From: Paradesulfitobacterium ferrireducens
GTDB taxonomy: Bacteria > Bacillota > Desulfitobacteriia > Desulfitobacteriales > Desulfitobacteriaceae
Length of the DNA: 64,000 nt
Direction of reading: 5' to 3'
NCBI RefSeq assembly: GCF_017310645.1
Contig: NZ_JAFLRH010000040.1
Location: forward strand, 186,001 to 250,000
Shown here: positions 25,746-34,326 of the stretch, one piece after another
Layout of the letters: every line of letters begins with the position of its first letter
Position numbering within the stretch: position 1 is the stretch's first letter
Notes under the pieces: model-generated
The model's database searches: none
Seen by the model: the letters and a program-made list of their open reading frames with translations, nothing else
What the model was told of the DNA's origin: nothing
Position numbers and translations under genes: made by a program

Positions 25746-26741
25746 ATGAACTACTTGGGAATTGACACCAGCGTCTACACAACATCTTTGGCGATTGTGG
25801 ATGAAAGCGGGCTGATCTGGGAGGCGAGACGTGTCCTTGATGTTGCGCAGGGGGAGACGGGCTTGGCCCAATCAGCTGCTTTTTTTCAGCATGTCCGGAA
25901 CCTCCCTCTGCTGGTGCGGGAAGTGCCGCCGGCCTTGTGGAAGGAACTGGGCGGGGTGGGTGTGAGTCTAAAGCCGCGCCCTCAGGAAGGTTCATATATG
26001 CCGGTTTTTACGGCCGGGTACGCGGTGGCTGCGGCCATTGCCAGCGCCCGGGGACTGGCTCTCTTTGAAACCACACACCAGGAAGGGCATACAGCGGCAG
26101 GACTTTATTCCAGCGGTCTTTCGAAGGAGCTTTCTAATAAGATATTGGCAGTTCATCTTTCCGGAGGCACAACCGAACTCCTGCTGGTAGAAAGAGAGAA
26201 ACCGGGCAGCCTCAAGATTGAGATTCTCGGCGGCACCACTGATCTCCATGCCGGGCAGTTTGTGGATCGGGTTGGAGTGCTGCTTGGTCTTCCGTTTCCG
26301 GCCGGTCCCGCTTTGGAAAAGCTGGCCCGGCACGCGGGCCCGGGTGCGGAGACTATGCTGCCGTCTTCGGTTCAGGGGTTTCAGGTGAGTTTTTCCGGGG
26401 TGGAGACGGCGGCTCGCCGCCTGTTGGAACAAGGAACAGCTCCGGAAGATGTAGCCCGGGCGGTGGAAGGGTGTGTCGCCCGCACAATCAGTAAATTAAT
26501 CTTAACCGGAATGGAACACACAGGCCTGGGGCAGGTTCTGGTGGTGGGCGGAGTGGCGGCCAACCGTTTTGTGCGCGCTGAAATCGAGCGCCGCTTATCT
26601 AAATACGCCAAATTACGTAGCCATCGTAATCGGCCTCGGCTTTACTGGGCCGAACCCAATTGGAGCCGTGACAATGCGATTGGGGTAGCCTTTTTGACAA
26701 GGGAGAGAGTTAAATCTTTTTTCTCATTTAGTTCTTTTTAA
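25746..26741 (+). CDS. TsaD/Kae1-like protein (O-sialoglycoprotein endopeptidase family, paralog)
   Basis: A 331-residue protein with the ASKHA fold of TsaD/Kae1. It has GIDTSVYTTSLAIV at the start, the metal motif THQEGH near residue 112-118, HLSGGTTELLLV, and the GGVAANRFVRAEIERRL nucleotide-binding end. It lacks some features usual for the tRNA t6A enzyme, so it is likely a TsaD paralog rather than the main copy. The paralog idea rests on divergence and the nusB context. No TsaB or TsaE lies nearby. Confidence 0.75.
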   Translation: MNYLGIDTSVYTTSLAIVDESGLIWEARRVLDVAQGETGLAQSAAFFQHVRNLPLLVREVPPALWKELGGVGVSLKPRPQEGSYMPVFTAGYAVAAAIASARGLALFETTHQEGHTAAGLYSSGLSKELSNKILAVHLSGGTTELLLVEREKPGSLKIEILGGTTDLHAGQFVDRVGVLLGLPFPAGPALEKLARHAGPGAETMLPSSVQGFQVSFSGVETAARRLLEQGTAPEDVARAVEGCVARTISKLILTGMEHTGLGQVLVVGGVAANRFVRAEIERRLSKYAKLRSHRNRPRLYWAEPNWSRDNAIGVAFLTRERVKSFFSFSSF

Positions 26742-26756
26742 AATCAAAAAATGTGT

Positions 26757-26762
26757 TATAAT
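26757..26762 (+). promoter_or_regulatory. Extended -10 element at the start of the nfn leader
   Basis: TATAAT (26757-26762), preceded by TGT to give the TGnTATAAT form; the -35 region is only T-rich. Transcription would begin near 26770, leading into the hairpin at 26784-26820 and, by read-through, to the oxidoreductase genes. Confidence 0.45.
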
Positions 26763-26783
26763 AGACAAGGTGGTTAAGGGATC

Positions 26784-26824
26784 AAAAACGAGCCGATTTT
26801 TCCGAATTAGGCTCGTTTTTCGGT
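26784..26824 (+). terminator. Hairpin/attenuator in the leader of the oxidoreductase operon
   Basis: AAAAACGAGCC (26784-26794) pairs with GGCTCGTTTTT (26810-26820): 11 bp with the T-tract on its right arm. It resembles a rho-independent terminator 22 bases after the -10. A complementary pair (AAGGGATC at 26776-26783, GATCCCTT at 26915-26922) spans it and could form a competing fold. The gap 26742-26994 has no gene. Confidence 0.5.
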
Positions 26825-26994
26825 GTGCTTACTATAAATAATGCTCTTATCTACGTAGTTTTTTATGCTATTTTTTCAAGGCCAAGTTTATACTAAAAAC
26901 TGTACCAGCTTTAAGATCCCTTTATCAGAGAAAACATCATAGTCCTAACAGATTATCCGGGGAATGTCAAGAACAATACAAGGAGGAGTGTAGA

Positions 26995-27831
26995 GTGTAC
27001 CGCGTAGTCAAAAGAAGACAGCTGGCCCCCTCGATTGTCCTGTTGGAGGTCGAAGCACCGGCTGTGGCGGCCAAGGCTGAGCCTGGCCAATTCGTCATTG
27101 TACGCATGGATGAGAAATCCGAACGTATTCCTCTCACTGTGATGGATTTCAACCGAGAAAAAGGAACCATCACGATTGTAATCCAAGACGTAGGTTATTC
27201 TTCGGCGCTCATCAACCAAATGGAAGAAGGAAGCGCATTCCTTGATTTTGTCGGTCCCTTGGGCGTGAAGACCGAGATTGAAAAATACGGCACCGTTGTC
27301 TGTATCGGCGGCGGGCTTGGAATTGCTCCGGTTCACCCGATTGCCAGGGCTTTGAAAGAAGCCGGCAATAAAGTGATCTCCGTTCTTGGTTCCCGCAGTG
27401 CGGATCTTCTGATTTTGGAAGATGAAATGCGGGCAGCCAGTGATGAAATAGTGGTTGCAACTAATGACGGCAGTATGGGCATTCAAGGGTTTGTCACCGA
27501 CGGGTTGGCCCATGTCTTAAACCGTGGGGAAAAAGTAGATATTATCTGGGCGATTGGTCCTATGATCATGATGAAAGCCGTATGCGACTATACCCGTCCC
27601 TTAGGAATTAAGACGATTGTCAGCTTGAACCCGGTCATGGTTGACGGCACCGGGATGTGCGGAGCCTGCCGCGTCAGCGTTGGGGATGAGACGAAGTTTG
27701 CCTGTGTCGACGGTCCGGAATTTGACGGGCATTTGGTCGATTGGGAATTGGCGATGCAGCGCCTGGCGTATTTCAAAGATGAAGAGAACCGCGCTAAAGC
27801 CAGACTTGAGTGTGAAGGGGGGCATCACTAA
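26995..27831 (+). CDS. Ferredoxin:NADP oxidoreductase small subunit (NfnA/SudB type)
   Basis: A 278-residue protein with GTG start after AAGGAGGAG. The N-terminal half is an FAD domain of the dihydroorotate dehydrogenase electron-transfer type (ERIPLTVMDFNREKGT), followed by an NAD-binding core (CIGGGLGIAPVHPIARAL) and a C-terminal [2Fe-2S] motif (GMCGACRVSVGDETKFACVDG). It pairs with the next gene. In anaerobes this complex transfers electrons between ferredoxin, NADH and NADPH, or reduces polysulfide. Bifurcation is a family property, not read from sequence. Confidence 0.88.
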   Translation: MYRVVKRRQLAPSIVLLEVEAPAVAAKAEPGQFVIVRMDEKSERIPLTVMDFNREKGTITIVIQDVGYSSALINQMEEGSAFLDFVGPLGVKTEIEKYGTVVCIGGGLGIAPVHPIARALKEAGNKVISVLGSRSADLLILEDEMRAASDEIVVATNDGSMGIQGFVTDGLAHVLNRGEKVDIIWAIGPMIMMKAVCDYTRPLGIKTIVSLNPVMVDGTGMCGACRVSVGDETKFACVDGPEFDGHLVDWELAMQRLAYFKDEENRAKARLECEGGHH

Positions 27832-29222
27832 TGGCACTGAAAGTTCCGCGTCATGAAATGCCTTGCCAAGACGCGCAGGAAAGGGCGCATAACTTTGACG
27901 AGGTTGCTTTAGGATATACCAGAGAAATGGCGGTTGAGGAGGCTCAGCGCTGTCTCCAGTGCAAGAACCCTCTCTGCCGCACCGGCTGCCCAGTTGAAGT
28001 GTTGATTCCGGATTTCATCAAGAAGGTCTCGGAAGAGGACTTCCTGGGAGCGGCCGAAGTCCTGAAAGTTAAAAACTCTCTGCCTGCGATCTGCGGCCGC
28101 GTCTGCCCGCAGGAAAACCAATGTGAAAGCAAGTGTATCCTGGGTATTAAAGGGGAGCCGGTGGCCATTGGCCGTCTGGAACGTTTTGCCGCCGATTATG
28201 AAATGAAGCACGGTGATGGTACTGTTGAAAAAGTACAGCCCAGCGGCAAGAAGGTTGCCATCATCGGTGCCGGCCCGGCCGGACTTGCCTGTGCCGGGGA
28301 TTTGGCCAAAGCGGGGCATGCAGTGACTGTGTTTGAAGCCCTGCATGTGGCGGGCGGAGTACTCATGTACGGGATTCCCCAGTTCCGTCTTCCGAAAGAA
28401 ATTGTGCAAAGAGAAATCGGCAACCTGGAAAAGCTGGGTGTAGAAATTCTGACCAACCAAGTGGTGGGTAAAGTAACTTCTGTGGATGAATTAATGGAAA
28501 ACGGCTATGACGCGGTCTTTATCGGGACCGGAGCCGGGCTTCCTTACTTCATGGGCATCCCCGGCGAGAACTTAAACGGGGTGTACTCCGCCAATGAGTT
28601 CCTAACGCGGACCAACCTGATGAAAGGGTACAAGTTCCCGGAATATGCGACCCCGGTTAAAGTCGGGAAAAAGGTGGCGGTTTTAGGCGCGGGGAACGTG
28701 GCCATGGACGGTGCCCGTACCGCTTTGCGTTTAGGGGCCGAAGAGGTATCGATTATTTACCGCCGTTCGCGCGAAGAAATGCCAGCCCGTAAAGAAGAAG
28801 CTGAGCATGCGGAAGAAGAAGGGGTTCAATTCCGCTTGCTGACCAATCCGGTGGCGATTCACGGAGATGAGCGCGGCTGGGTTAAGAGCATGACCTGTCT
28901 CCGCTACGAACTGGGCGAGCCGGATGCATCCGGACGCCGTTCCCCGGTAGCGATTTCGGGTTCTGAGTTCGAAATTGAAGTGGACACCGTGATTGTCGCC
29001 ATCGGTCAAGGACCGAACCCGCTCGTAACCAAATCTACCCCCGGACTTGAACTGAATAAGCGCGGCAATATTGTGGCCGATCCAGAAACTCTGGCTACTT
29101 CCAAGCCTGGGGTTTTTGCCGGCGGCGATATCGTTACGGGTGCAGCTACGGTCATTCTGGCCATGGGTGCCGGCAAGAAAGCAGCTGCTTCCATTGATGC
29201 TTATCTCAAAAGCAAGAATTAA
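27831..29222 (+). CDS. gltA: NADPH-dependent oxidoreductase large subunit (NfnB/SudA/GltD-like)
   Basis: A 463-residue protein whose start overlaps the preceding stop codon by one base (TAATG). N-terminal [4Fe-4S] cysteines: CLQCKNPLCRTGCPV and CGRVCPQENQCESKC. Then the FAD dinucleotide motif GAGPAGLACAGDLAKAG, the NADPH motif GAGNVAMDGARTALRLGA and the closing GGDIVTGAATVILAMGAGKKAA. It is called GltA/SudA in annotations but is more likely NfnB, because it lies with the NfnA-like gene and no glutamate synthase large subunit is near. Confidence 0.9.
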   Translation: MALKVPRHEMPCQDAQERAHNFDEVALGYTREMAVEEAQRCLQCKNPLCRTGCPVEVLIPDFIKKVSEEDFLGAAEVLKVKNSLPAICGRVCPQENQCESKCILGIKGEPVAIGRLERFAADYEMKHGDGTVEKVQPSGKKVAIIGAGPAGLACAGDLAKAGHAVTVFEALHVAGGVLMYGIPQFRLPKEIVQREIGNLEKLGVEILTNQVVGKVTSVDELMENGYDAVFIGTGAGLPYFMGIPGENLNGVYSANEFLTRTNLMKGYKFPEYATPVKVGKKVAVLGAGNVAMDGARTALRLGAEEVSIIYRRSREEMPARKEEAEHAEEEGVQFRLLTNPVAIHGDERGWVKSMTCLRYELGEPDASGRRSPVAISGSEFEIEVDTVIVAIGQGPNPLVTKSTPGLELNKRGNIVADPETLATSKPGVFAGGDIVTGAATVILAMGAGKKAAASIDAYLKSKN

Positions 29223-29260
29223 GAAATAGGGTACCATACTAAATTTGCAGCTCGGAATGG

Positions 29261-29283
29261 GTGCCGGGCCTTTGGCCCGGCAC
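29261..29283 (+). terminator. GC-rich hairpin after the oxidoreductase operon
   Basis: GTGCCGGGCC (29261-29270) and GGCCCGGCAC (29274-29283) with a three-base loop. No T tract, so weak as an intrinsic terminator. Confidence 0.45.
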
Positions 29284-29346
29284 TTACATACAGTGATCCT
29301 CTTGAGGTAAACTGAGATATGATTATGTGGAAGGAGTGAACTGATT

Positions 29347-30198
29347 TTGGCTCAATTACTCGACGGGAAAGCAGTATCCAAAGTTCTGAAAGAAGAGATT
29401 CAACAGGAAGTGGCACAGTGGAAAGAAAAAGGTGTCAATCCTAAATTGGCGGTTATCCTGGTGGGGGATGACCCGGCTTCCGTGGTCTATGCCAAATCCA
29501 AGCAAAAAGTAAGCGAAAACTTAGGGATAGCCTTTGAACTTTTCACTATGCCGGGAGACACTCCTGAGGCGGAAGTGCTTGGGCTGATCGAGCGCTTAAA
29601 TCAAGATAAAAACGTACACGGGATTATGATTGAACTCCCGCTGCCTAAACATATTTCGAAAGAAACCGTGATGAAAGCGGTTCTCCCCGAAAAAGATGTG
29701 GACGGAGTGCACCCCATCAACCGCGGGTACATCTTAAGCGGGGAAGAGGGATTGTTCCCGGCCACTCCCCAAAGCTGTATTGAACTCATGCTTCGTTCCG
29801 GCGTGGAGATTTCCGGAAAGCATGTCGTGATAGTCGGCCGGGGAGAAACCGTTGGCAAGCCGCTTGTCTTCCTGATTCTAAAACACAATGCCACGGTTAC
29901 GATCTGTCACTCCCGGACCCCGGATCTTGGAGCATTCACTCGTCAGGCAGACATCGTGGTGGCTGCTGTCGGCAAAGCAAAGCTGGTTAAGAAAGATATG
30001 ATTAAGCCCGGTGCGATTGTGGTTGACGCCGGTATTAATGAGACGGAAGACGGAATCTGCGGAGATGTGGATTTTGAGGCGGTTAAGGAAGTTGCCGGCA
30101 TGATCTCCCCGGTCCCGGGCGGAGTCGGCTCTTTGACCACAGCCCTTATCATGAAGAATGTGCTGAAGGGAATTAAACTGCAAGGAGTGGGTAAGTAA
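29347..30198 (+). CDS. folD: Methylenetetrahydrofolate dehydrogenase / methenyltetrahydrofolate cyclohydrolase
   Basis: A 283-residue protein with TTG start preceded by AAGGAGTGAACTG. Family motifs: YAKSKQKVSENLGI with the catalytic Lys, MIELPLPKH, KDVDGVHPINRGYI, VGRGETVGKPLVFLIL and PVPGGVGSLTTALIMKN. It interconverts methylene-, methenyl- and formyl-tetrahydrofolate with NADP+. The overlap of its stop (TAATG) with fchA indicates a C1-folate pair. Confidence 0.95.
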   Translation: MAQLLDGKAVSKVLKEEIQQEVAQWKEKGVNPKLAVILVGDDPASVVYAKSKQKVSENLGIAFELFTMPGDTPEAEVLGLIERLNQDKNVHGIMIELPLPKHISKETVMKAVLPEKDVDGVHPINRGYILSGEEGLFPATPQSCIELMLRSGVEISGKHVVIVGRGETVGKPLVFLILKHNATVTICHSRTPDLGAFTRQADIVVAAVGKAKLVKKDMIKPGAIVVDAGINETEDGICGDVDFEAVKEVAGMISPVPGGVGSLTTALIMKNVLKGIKLQGVGK

Positions 30199-30824
30199 TG
30201 GATGTTTGGCAATGGAGTACTGAGGAATTCTTAAACCAGGCCGCCAGTGCTGCCCCGACTCCCGGCGGCGGCAGCGTCTCCGCCTACGTAGGCTCGTTAG
30301 CGGCATCCATGGTTTGTATGGTAGCCAACCTAACGGTGGGCAAAGAAAAGTACAAAGATGTGGAACCGCAAGTACAGGAGATTCTGGGCCAAGGGCAAGC
30401 CTTGCTTGATTCCCTGAAAAAAGGGTTGAGCCAGGATATCGCCGAGTTTTCGAATTTCATGGCAGTCCTCAAACTCCCCAAAGATACCGATGAACAAAAA
30501 GCTGCCAGGGCAGCAAAGATGCAGGAAGTATTGGTTTCAGCAACCGATACCCCGCTTGGCATTGCCCGCAACTGCTTTGAAGTGTTAAAGCTGGCCCATG
30601 CTTTAGCTCCTATCGGCAACAAGGGAGCGATCAGCGATGTCGGTGTAGCTGCTTATTTAGCAGAGAGCGCCCTAAAATCCGCTATGTTCAGCGTGGATAT
30701 TAACCTGCCTCAAATCAAAGACGAGTTGTACCAGAAGAAGGTCAAAACGGAACGGGCCCAAATGTTTGAACAGGCCGCCAAGCTGGCGGCAGAGGCCGTG
30801 GAAGTCGTGCAAAGCAGGCTGTAG
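30198..30824 (+). CDS. fchA: Methenyltetrahydrofolate cyclohydrolase / formimidoyl-THF cyclodeaminase family
   Basis: A 208-residue helical protein. SAAPTPGGGSVSAYVGSLAASMVCMVANLTV is the FTCD-C family motif, and SDVGVAAYLAESALKSAMFSVDINL is the conserved helix. In acetogens and related anaerobes FchA hydrolyses methenyl-THF. It starts one base into the folD stop, so the two are coupled. A strong terminator follows. Confidence 0.92.
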   Translation: MDVWQWSTEEFLNQAASAAPTPGGGSVSAYVGSLAASMVCMVANLTVGKEKYKDVEPQVQEILGQGQALLDSLKKGLSQDIAEFSNFMAVLKLPKDTDEQKAARAAKMQEVLVSATDTPLGIARNCFEVLKLAHALAPIGNKGAISDVGVAAYLAESALKSAMFSVDINLPQIKDELYQKKVKTERAQMFEQAAKLAAEAVEVVQSRL

Positions 30825-30853
30825 CAACGCTAGCGGCATAGCCTAAAAAGAAG

Positions 30854-30898
30854 AACCCCCAGCTGTATTTCCATAAATACAGCTGGGGGTTTTGTTCT
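30854..30898 (+). terminator. Rho-independent terminator after fchA
   Basis: A 17-base perfect stem (30854-30870 with 30875-30891, loop CCAT) and a TTTGTT tail. Confidence 0.85.
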
Positions 30899-30931
30899 AG
30901 CAAAAACCAATTTGTCAAAGGTAGGGATGAG

Positions 30932-31015
30932 ATGGCAAAAAGCATTACTATGAATAAGATACATAAACTGAAAGAGAACAATTTGTTAGAGCAAATTAAT
31001 CTTAACGGAAGGTGA
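30932..31015 (+). CDS. Possible 27-residue peptide upstream of a membrane protein
   Basis: ATG 30932 has GGTAGGG before it and runs 27 codons to TGA 31013-31015, just before the TTG start of the next gene. The peptide is charged (MNKIHKLKENNLLEQINLNG). It could be a leader or remnant of a longer regulator; nothing shows that it is expressed. Confidence 0.3.
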   Translation: MAKSITMNKIHKLKENNLLEQINLNGR

Positions 31016-31021
31016 GGAACT

Positions 31022-31381
31022 TTGAAACGATGGATTTTTGTAATCTTGCCTATTTTGTTCGCCCTGCTTATCGGTTTCCGAATGTTATGGGGGTCTGGGT
31101 ATATTGGATATATAGACGGTAAAAGTGTATCAGTTAGCGTTTTTGATTATGCTATTATGCACCAAGCGTGGAATTTGCTACTTTGGCCCATTGGAATATT
31201 TTTACTATCCATTGTGTCGAGTATAGGGATATATCGGCGTAAAGTTATGCTGATTGGCATTCCTGCCTTAATCCTTCTAGCTATATCCTTTTTAGGGATA
31301 ATGTGTTTTGGTCCTCTGCTTTTGCCCTTGGGAATATTTCTCATTATATATTCGTTCCGGTTAAAATCTCTGACGGCATAG
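31022..31381 (+). CDS. Small hydrophobic membrane protein, unknown
   Basis: A 119-residue protein with TTG start after GGAAGGTGAGG. Three hydrophobic spans: residues ~3-22, ~45-63 and ~73-110 (broken by a Gly-rich turn). No known motif. AT-rich codon use suggests acquired DNA. No functional call possible. Confidence 0.6.
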   Translation: MKRWIFVILPILFALLIGFRMLWGSGYIGYIDGKSVSVSVFDYAIMHQAWNLLLWPIGIFLLSIVSSIGIYRRKVMLIGIPALILLAISFLGIMCFGPLLLPLGIFLIIYSFRLKSLTA

Positions 31382-31509
31382 TCAAATATTTTGCGAAATG
31401 ATCTATGGTTTATTTTAGAGAATAGAGAGTGAGACCGAATAAATCATCTAACTCAAAAACCTTGCAAAACTTCACTAATTGCAGAAAGGAAGTGATTTGC
31501 GTGAAATCT

Positions 31510-32083
31510 TAAACCCTGCAGCAAAGGCGAAAATGAATAATAAGTTAGTTTATGGGATGAAATAGGCGGATTAGCAAAGTAACCCGCCCCTTCTTGCTGT
31601 CTTTGACAGAGCCCTTGCGGATGATATATCCGAGAAAGGGCACGTCATTATCAGCGGCAGGTGTGTTAGGCTACTGTTAGGGCTCTCTGCCATATGCCAA
31701 GAACGGCACTTAGGCAGGTCACGTTTGACAGCTCCATATAGTGTCTCCATACGTAGGTATCCGGTTGGTCGTTACCCTGCTTATCGCAGGTGCGTCAATA
31801 GGCCTGCTTATCCCCAATCCTTCTTATATTGGAGATACCCATTGATACCGGTGTTTTACGTCCGGCAGCGTTCCACAGCCACAGACCCGGATTCAGCCCA
31901 CAGGCTTTACCATATATGGCCTGACTCGCCAGGCTACTCGACAGCAGTTGCTTTCTGATCCTGACTTTACCGACATGCTGTTGTCCCCCAGAGGCTTTCG
32001 CATGAGGTTAGTCGGTTGTCTTACATCGCATCGCAGGAGCGATGATTTCTGGGAAATGTATATGAAGCGCACAACGTGCGCAC
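31510..32083 (-). mobile_element. Probable group II intron remnant (5' domains and start of the ORF), inserted in a secreted-protein gene
   Basis: No gene on either strand explains 31510-32083. Read on the minus strand, it begins GTGCGC at 32083, the kind of 5' end (GUGYG) seen in group II introns. About 360 bases later it carries GCATATGGCAGAGAG...TAACAGTAG, like the stretch before intron-encoded reverse transcriptases, then MTCPFSDISSARALSK followed by a stop. Domain V and the rest of the reverse transcriptase are missing. The recognition is from memory of intron structure, so it is tentative. The left flank carries a ribosome site and GTG (31501) with no gene after it. Confidence 0.45.
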
Positions 32084-32498
32084 AAAAGGAAGTTATTCAG
32101 CATCAGTAACAGTGGTAACATATGATCCGGTTTATGCAGATTTAGCCAGAACATCACAAAGTTTAAGTTGGGCAGTTCTAATAGACAATACTGCTGCTTT
32201 CAGTAATAGAAGTAAATCAGTCTGGGCTGCAAATCCTTCATCCTTAGGAACCCACTGGTATGTAAACCAGGACTATTGGGTAGGGTCTGTTTCTTATGCT
32301 TCAGGCTATCAATCCCTTTCTTCAACCAATTATGCATCTTATTATAACTGGGATTTTCAAGATAATGATCAGATAACCGAAGCTTGGCATCAGGTTCAAA
32401 TCATTGGACTCAACTCCGGCTCGTACGATTACAATTATTGGTTTGATCATACAGGTGAATATGCAAATTTATTAAGTGTCCAGGTTTGGTTAAGCTAA
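32076..32498 (+). CDS. C-terminal fragment of a secreted protein, unknown
   Basis: From a GTG at 32076 (no ribosome site, and lying inside the suspected intron end) a 140-residue frame encodes a Ser/Tyr/Trp-rich extracellular-looking sequence (YWVGSVSYASGYQSL, DYNYWFDHTGEYAN). There is no signal peptide and a stop lies just upstream. Together with the orphan start at 31501 this reads as a gene disrupted by the element at 31510-32083. It could also be a young unrelated frame. Confidence 0.4.
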   Translation: MRTKGSYSASVTVVTYDPVYADLARTSQSLSWAVLIDNTAAFSNRSKSVWAANPSSLGTHWYVNQDYWVGSVSYASGYQSLSSTNYASYYNWDFQDNDQITEAWHQVQIIGLNSGSYDYNYWFDHTGEYANLLSVQVWLS

Positions 32499-32632
32499 GT
32501 TGAGATTATTGCAAGACGTTCAATAAGTAAAGCTTATTGAAAGTCTTTACTTTTCGACTCTTCGATATTGCTAATCAGCTGAAACTTGCCATAACCGCCC
32601 TTTTTTGTGTATGATGGACATGAGGTGATCGT

Positions 32633-33841
32633 GTGCCGAAAATCTGGACGATTTCTGAGCTTGCAAGTGAAATTACGCGCACCTTGAATGAAAAGGGGAC
32701 ATTCCAAAGCTTATGGGTCAGTGGGGAAATATCCAATTTTAAAAACCACCGGCCATCCGGCCACTGGTATTTTACTCTGAAGGATCAGCATGCGAGTCTT
32801 AAGGCCGTGATGTTTAAAAGCAGGGCGGAACGGATTGGATTTATGCCCCAAGACGGGATGAAAGTATTGGCCCGCGGCGGAGTGCGCATGTATGAACGTG
32901 ACGGGAGCATTCAGCTGTATGCCGAAGAACTGCAGCCCAGCGGTGTAGGGGCATTGTACTTGGCTTTTGAGCAGCTGAAAGCACGCTTAGCCGCCGAAGG
33001 GTTATTTGAGCAAAGCCGCAAAAAACCCATTCCGCGCGTGCCGCGCCGCCTCGGGATTGTGACCAGTCCTACAGGGGCTGCTTTAAGAGATGTGCTTAAT
33101 ATCCTTAGCCGCCGCAATCCGCGGCTCTCCTGGGTCTTAGCCCCGGCGGCCGTGCAGGGAGAGGCGGCTCCGCGGGAAGTCGCGCAGGCTCTGGGGCGTC
33201 TTAACCGCTGGGGCGGGGTCGATGTCATTATCGTCGGCCGGGGCGGCGGATCTTTAGAAGAATTGTGGGCCTTTAATACGGAAGAGGTAGCCCGGGCGAT
33301 TGCCGCCTCTGAAATTCCGGTCATCTCTGCCGTGGGGCATGAAACCGATGTGACCATTGCCGATTTTGTGGCCGATTTAAGGGCACCGACCCCGTCCGCT
33401 GCCGCTGAACTGGCGGTTCCTCTGTTAAGCGACCTTTATGCTGAAGTAAACCTGCTGTCCCAGGGCTTAAAGCAAGCTATGGCCGCCCAAATTTCCGGCA
33501 AACGGCAGCGGCTTGATTTTTTGGCAGGGAGAGGCCCTTTGGCCAACCCTTTCTGGCGCGTCGAACAAAACCGCCAGCAGTTGGACCAACTTGCAGACAG
33601 GCTTACCGGCAGCATGACTAGATTTGTTTCGGATAAAAATGGTATACTAAAGCTATTGGCTGCTAAACTTGATCTTCTCAGTCCGTTGGCGATCCTGGGG
33701 AGGGGTTATTCCCTGACTTATGATGCCGGAGGGAAACTGATCCGTTCTGTCCGGGAAGTGGAAGTGCAGACGGAAGTAAGAGTGCGTTTGGGGGAAGGAT
33801 CCCTTAAATGCCAAGTTCTGGCAAAGGAGAATGAAGCGTGA
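32633..33841 (+). CDS. xseA: Exodeoxyribonuclease VII large subunit
   Basis: A 402-residue protein with GTG start after GAGGTGATC. N-terminal OB-fold region (WTISELASEITRTLNE; WVSGEISNFKNHRPSGHWYFTLKD), catalytic core (GIVTSPTGAALRDVLNIL; VIIVGRGGGSLEELWAFN; SAVGHETDVTIADFVADLRAPTPSAAAEL) and a C-terminal coiled coil. The motif set matches XseA. It degrades single-stranded DNA with XseB. It overlaps xseB by four bases. Confidence 0.96.
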   Translation: MPKIWTISELASEITRTLNEKGTFQSLWVSGEISNFKNHRPSGHWYFTLKDQHASLKAVMFKSRAERIGFMPQDGMKVLARGGVRMYERDGSIQLYAEELQPSGVGALYLAFEQLKARLAAEGLFEQSRKKPIPRVPRRLGIVTSPTGAALRDVLNILSRRNPRLSWVLAPAAVQGEAAPREVAQALGRLNRWGGVDVIIVGRGGGSLEELWAFNTEEVARAIAASEIPVISAVGHETDVTIADFVADLRAPTPSAAAELAVPLLSDLYAEVNLLSQGLKQAMAAQISGKRQRLDFLAGRGPLANPFWRVEQNRQQLDQLADRLTGSMTRFVSDKNGILKLLAAKLDLLSPLAILGRGYSLTYDAGGKLIRSVREVEVQTEVRVRLGEGSLKCQVLAKENEA

Positions 33842-34278
33842 GCGCGAAACGACAAGAGATTCAGCAAGAACTCTTCGGGACAATAGAAAATGATGATGCG
33901 TCGGCTACGAACGGCGTTAAGGAGAATCAAGATCTGAAGTTAACGGAAATGATTGACTCATCCGATCAGCTTGAGGTTGTGGATACCTTAGACAATATAT
34001 TAGTAGTGAAAGAAGAAAAACCTAAGACTCAGATAGAGGCTCAAGGAAAACCTACCAAGGGTGGACTGGGGTTTGAGCAAGGCGTCGGGCGCTTGGAACA
34101 AATTATTGCAAGCCTGGAGCAGAAGGACATTCCGCTCGAACAGGCGTTGGCCCTCTTTCGTGAAGGGGTAGAGCTGGTGCAAGAATGCAACCGCATGCTG
34201 GACCAAGCGGAAGCCCAAATGCAAATACTGCTTGAAGGTCCGGACGGGGGGCTGAAGGTAGAAAAAGCCAACCTCTAG
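33838..34278 (+). CDS. xseB: Exodeoxyribonuclease VII small subunit, with N-terminal extension
   Basis: A 146-residue protein with GTG start overlapping the xseA stop. The XseB domain is in the last ~75 residues (FEQGVGRLEQIIASLEQKDIPLEQALALFREG). The first ~70 residues are an acidic, probably disordered extension absent from typical 70-85-residue XseB. No other start with a ribosome site was seen, although an internal start could give the short form. Confidence 0.92.
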   Translation: MSAKRQEIQQELFGTIENDDASATNGVKENQDLKLTEMIDSSDQLEVVDTLDNILVVKEEKPKTQIEAQGKPTKGGLGFEQGVGRLEQIIASLEQKDIPLEQALALFREGVELVQECNRMLDQAEAQMQILLEGPDGGLKVEKANL

Positions 34279-34326
34279 CCTTGAAAACAAAACGCCTACA
34301 AGCATGCGGAAGGATGAAGCCTGAAA

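Noticed and set aside
27909..28460. A 183-codon minus-strand open frame
   Set aside because: Antisense shadow of the gltA/nfnB gene, which has clear iron-sulfur and FAD motifs on the + strand.
31725..31958. A 77-codon + strand frame starting MTAPYSVSIRRYPV
   Set aside because: It has no ribosome site and falls within the intron-like element whose structure on the other strand better explains the sequence.
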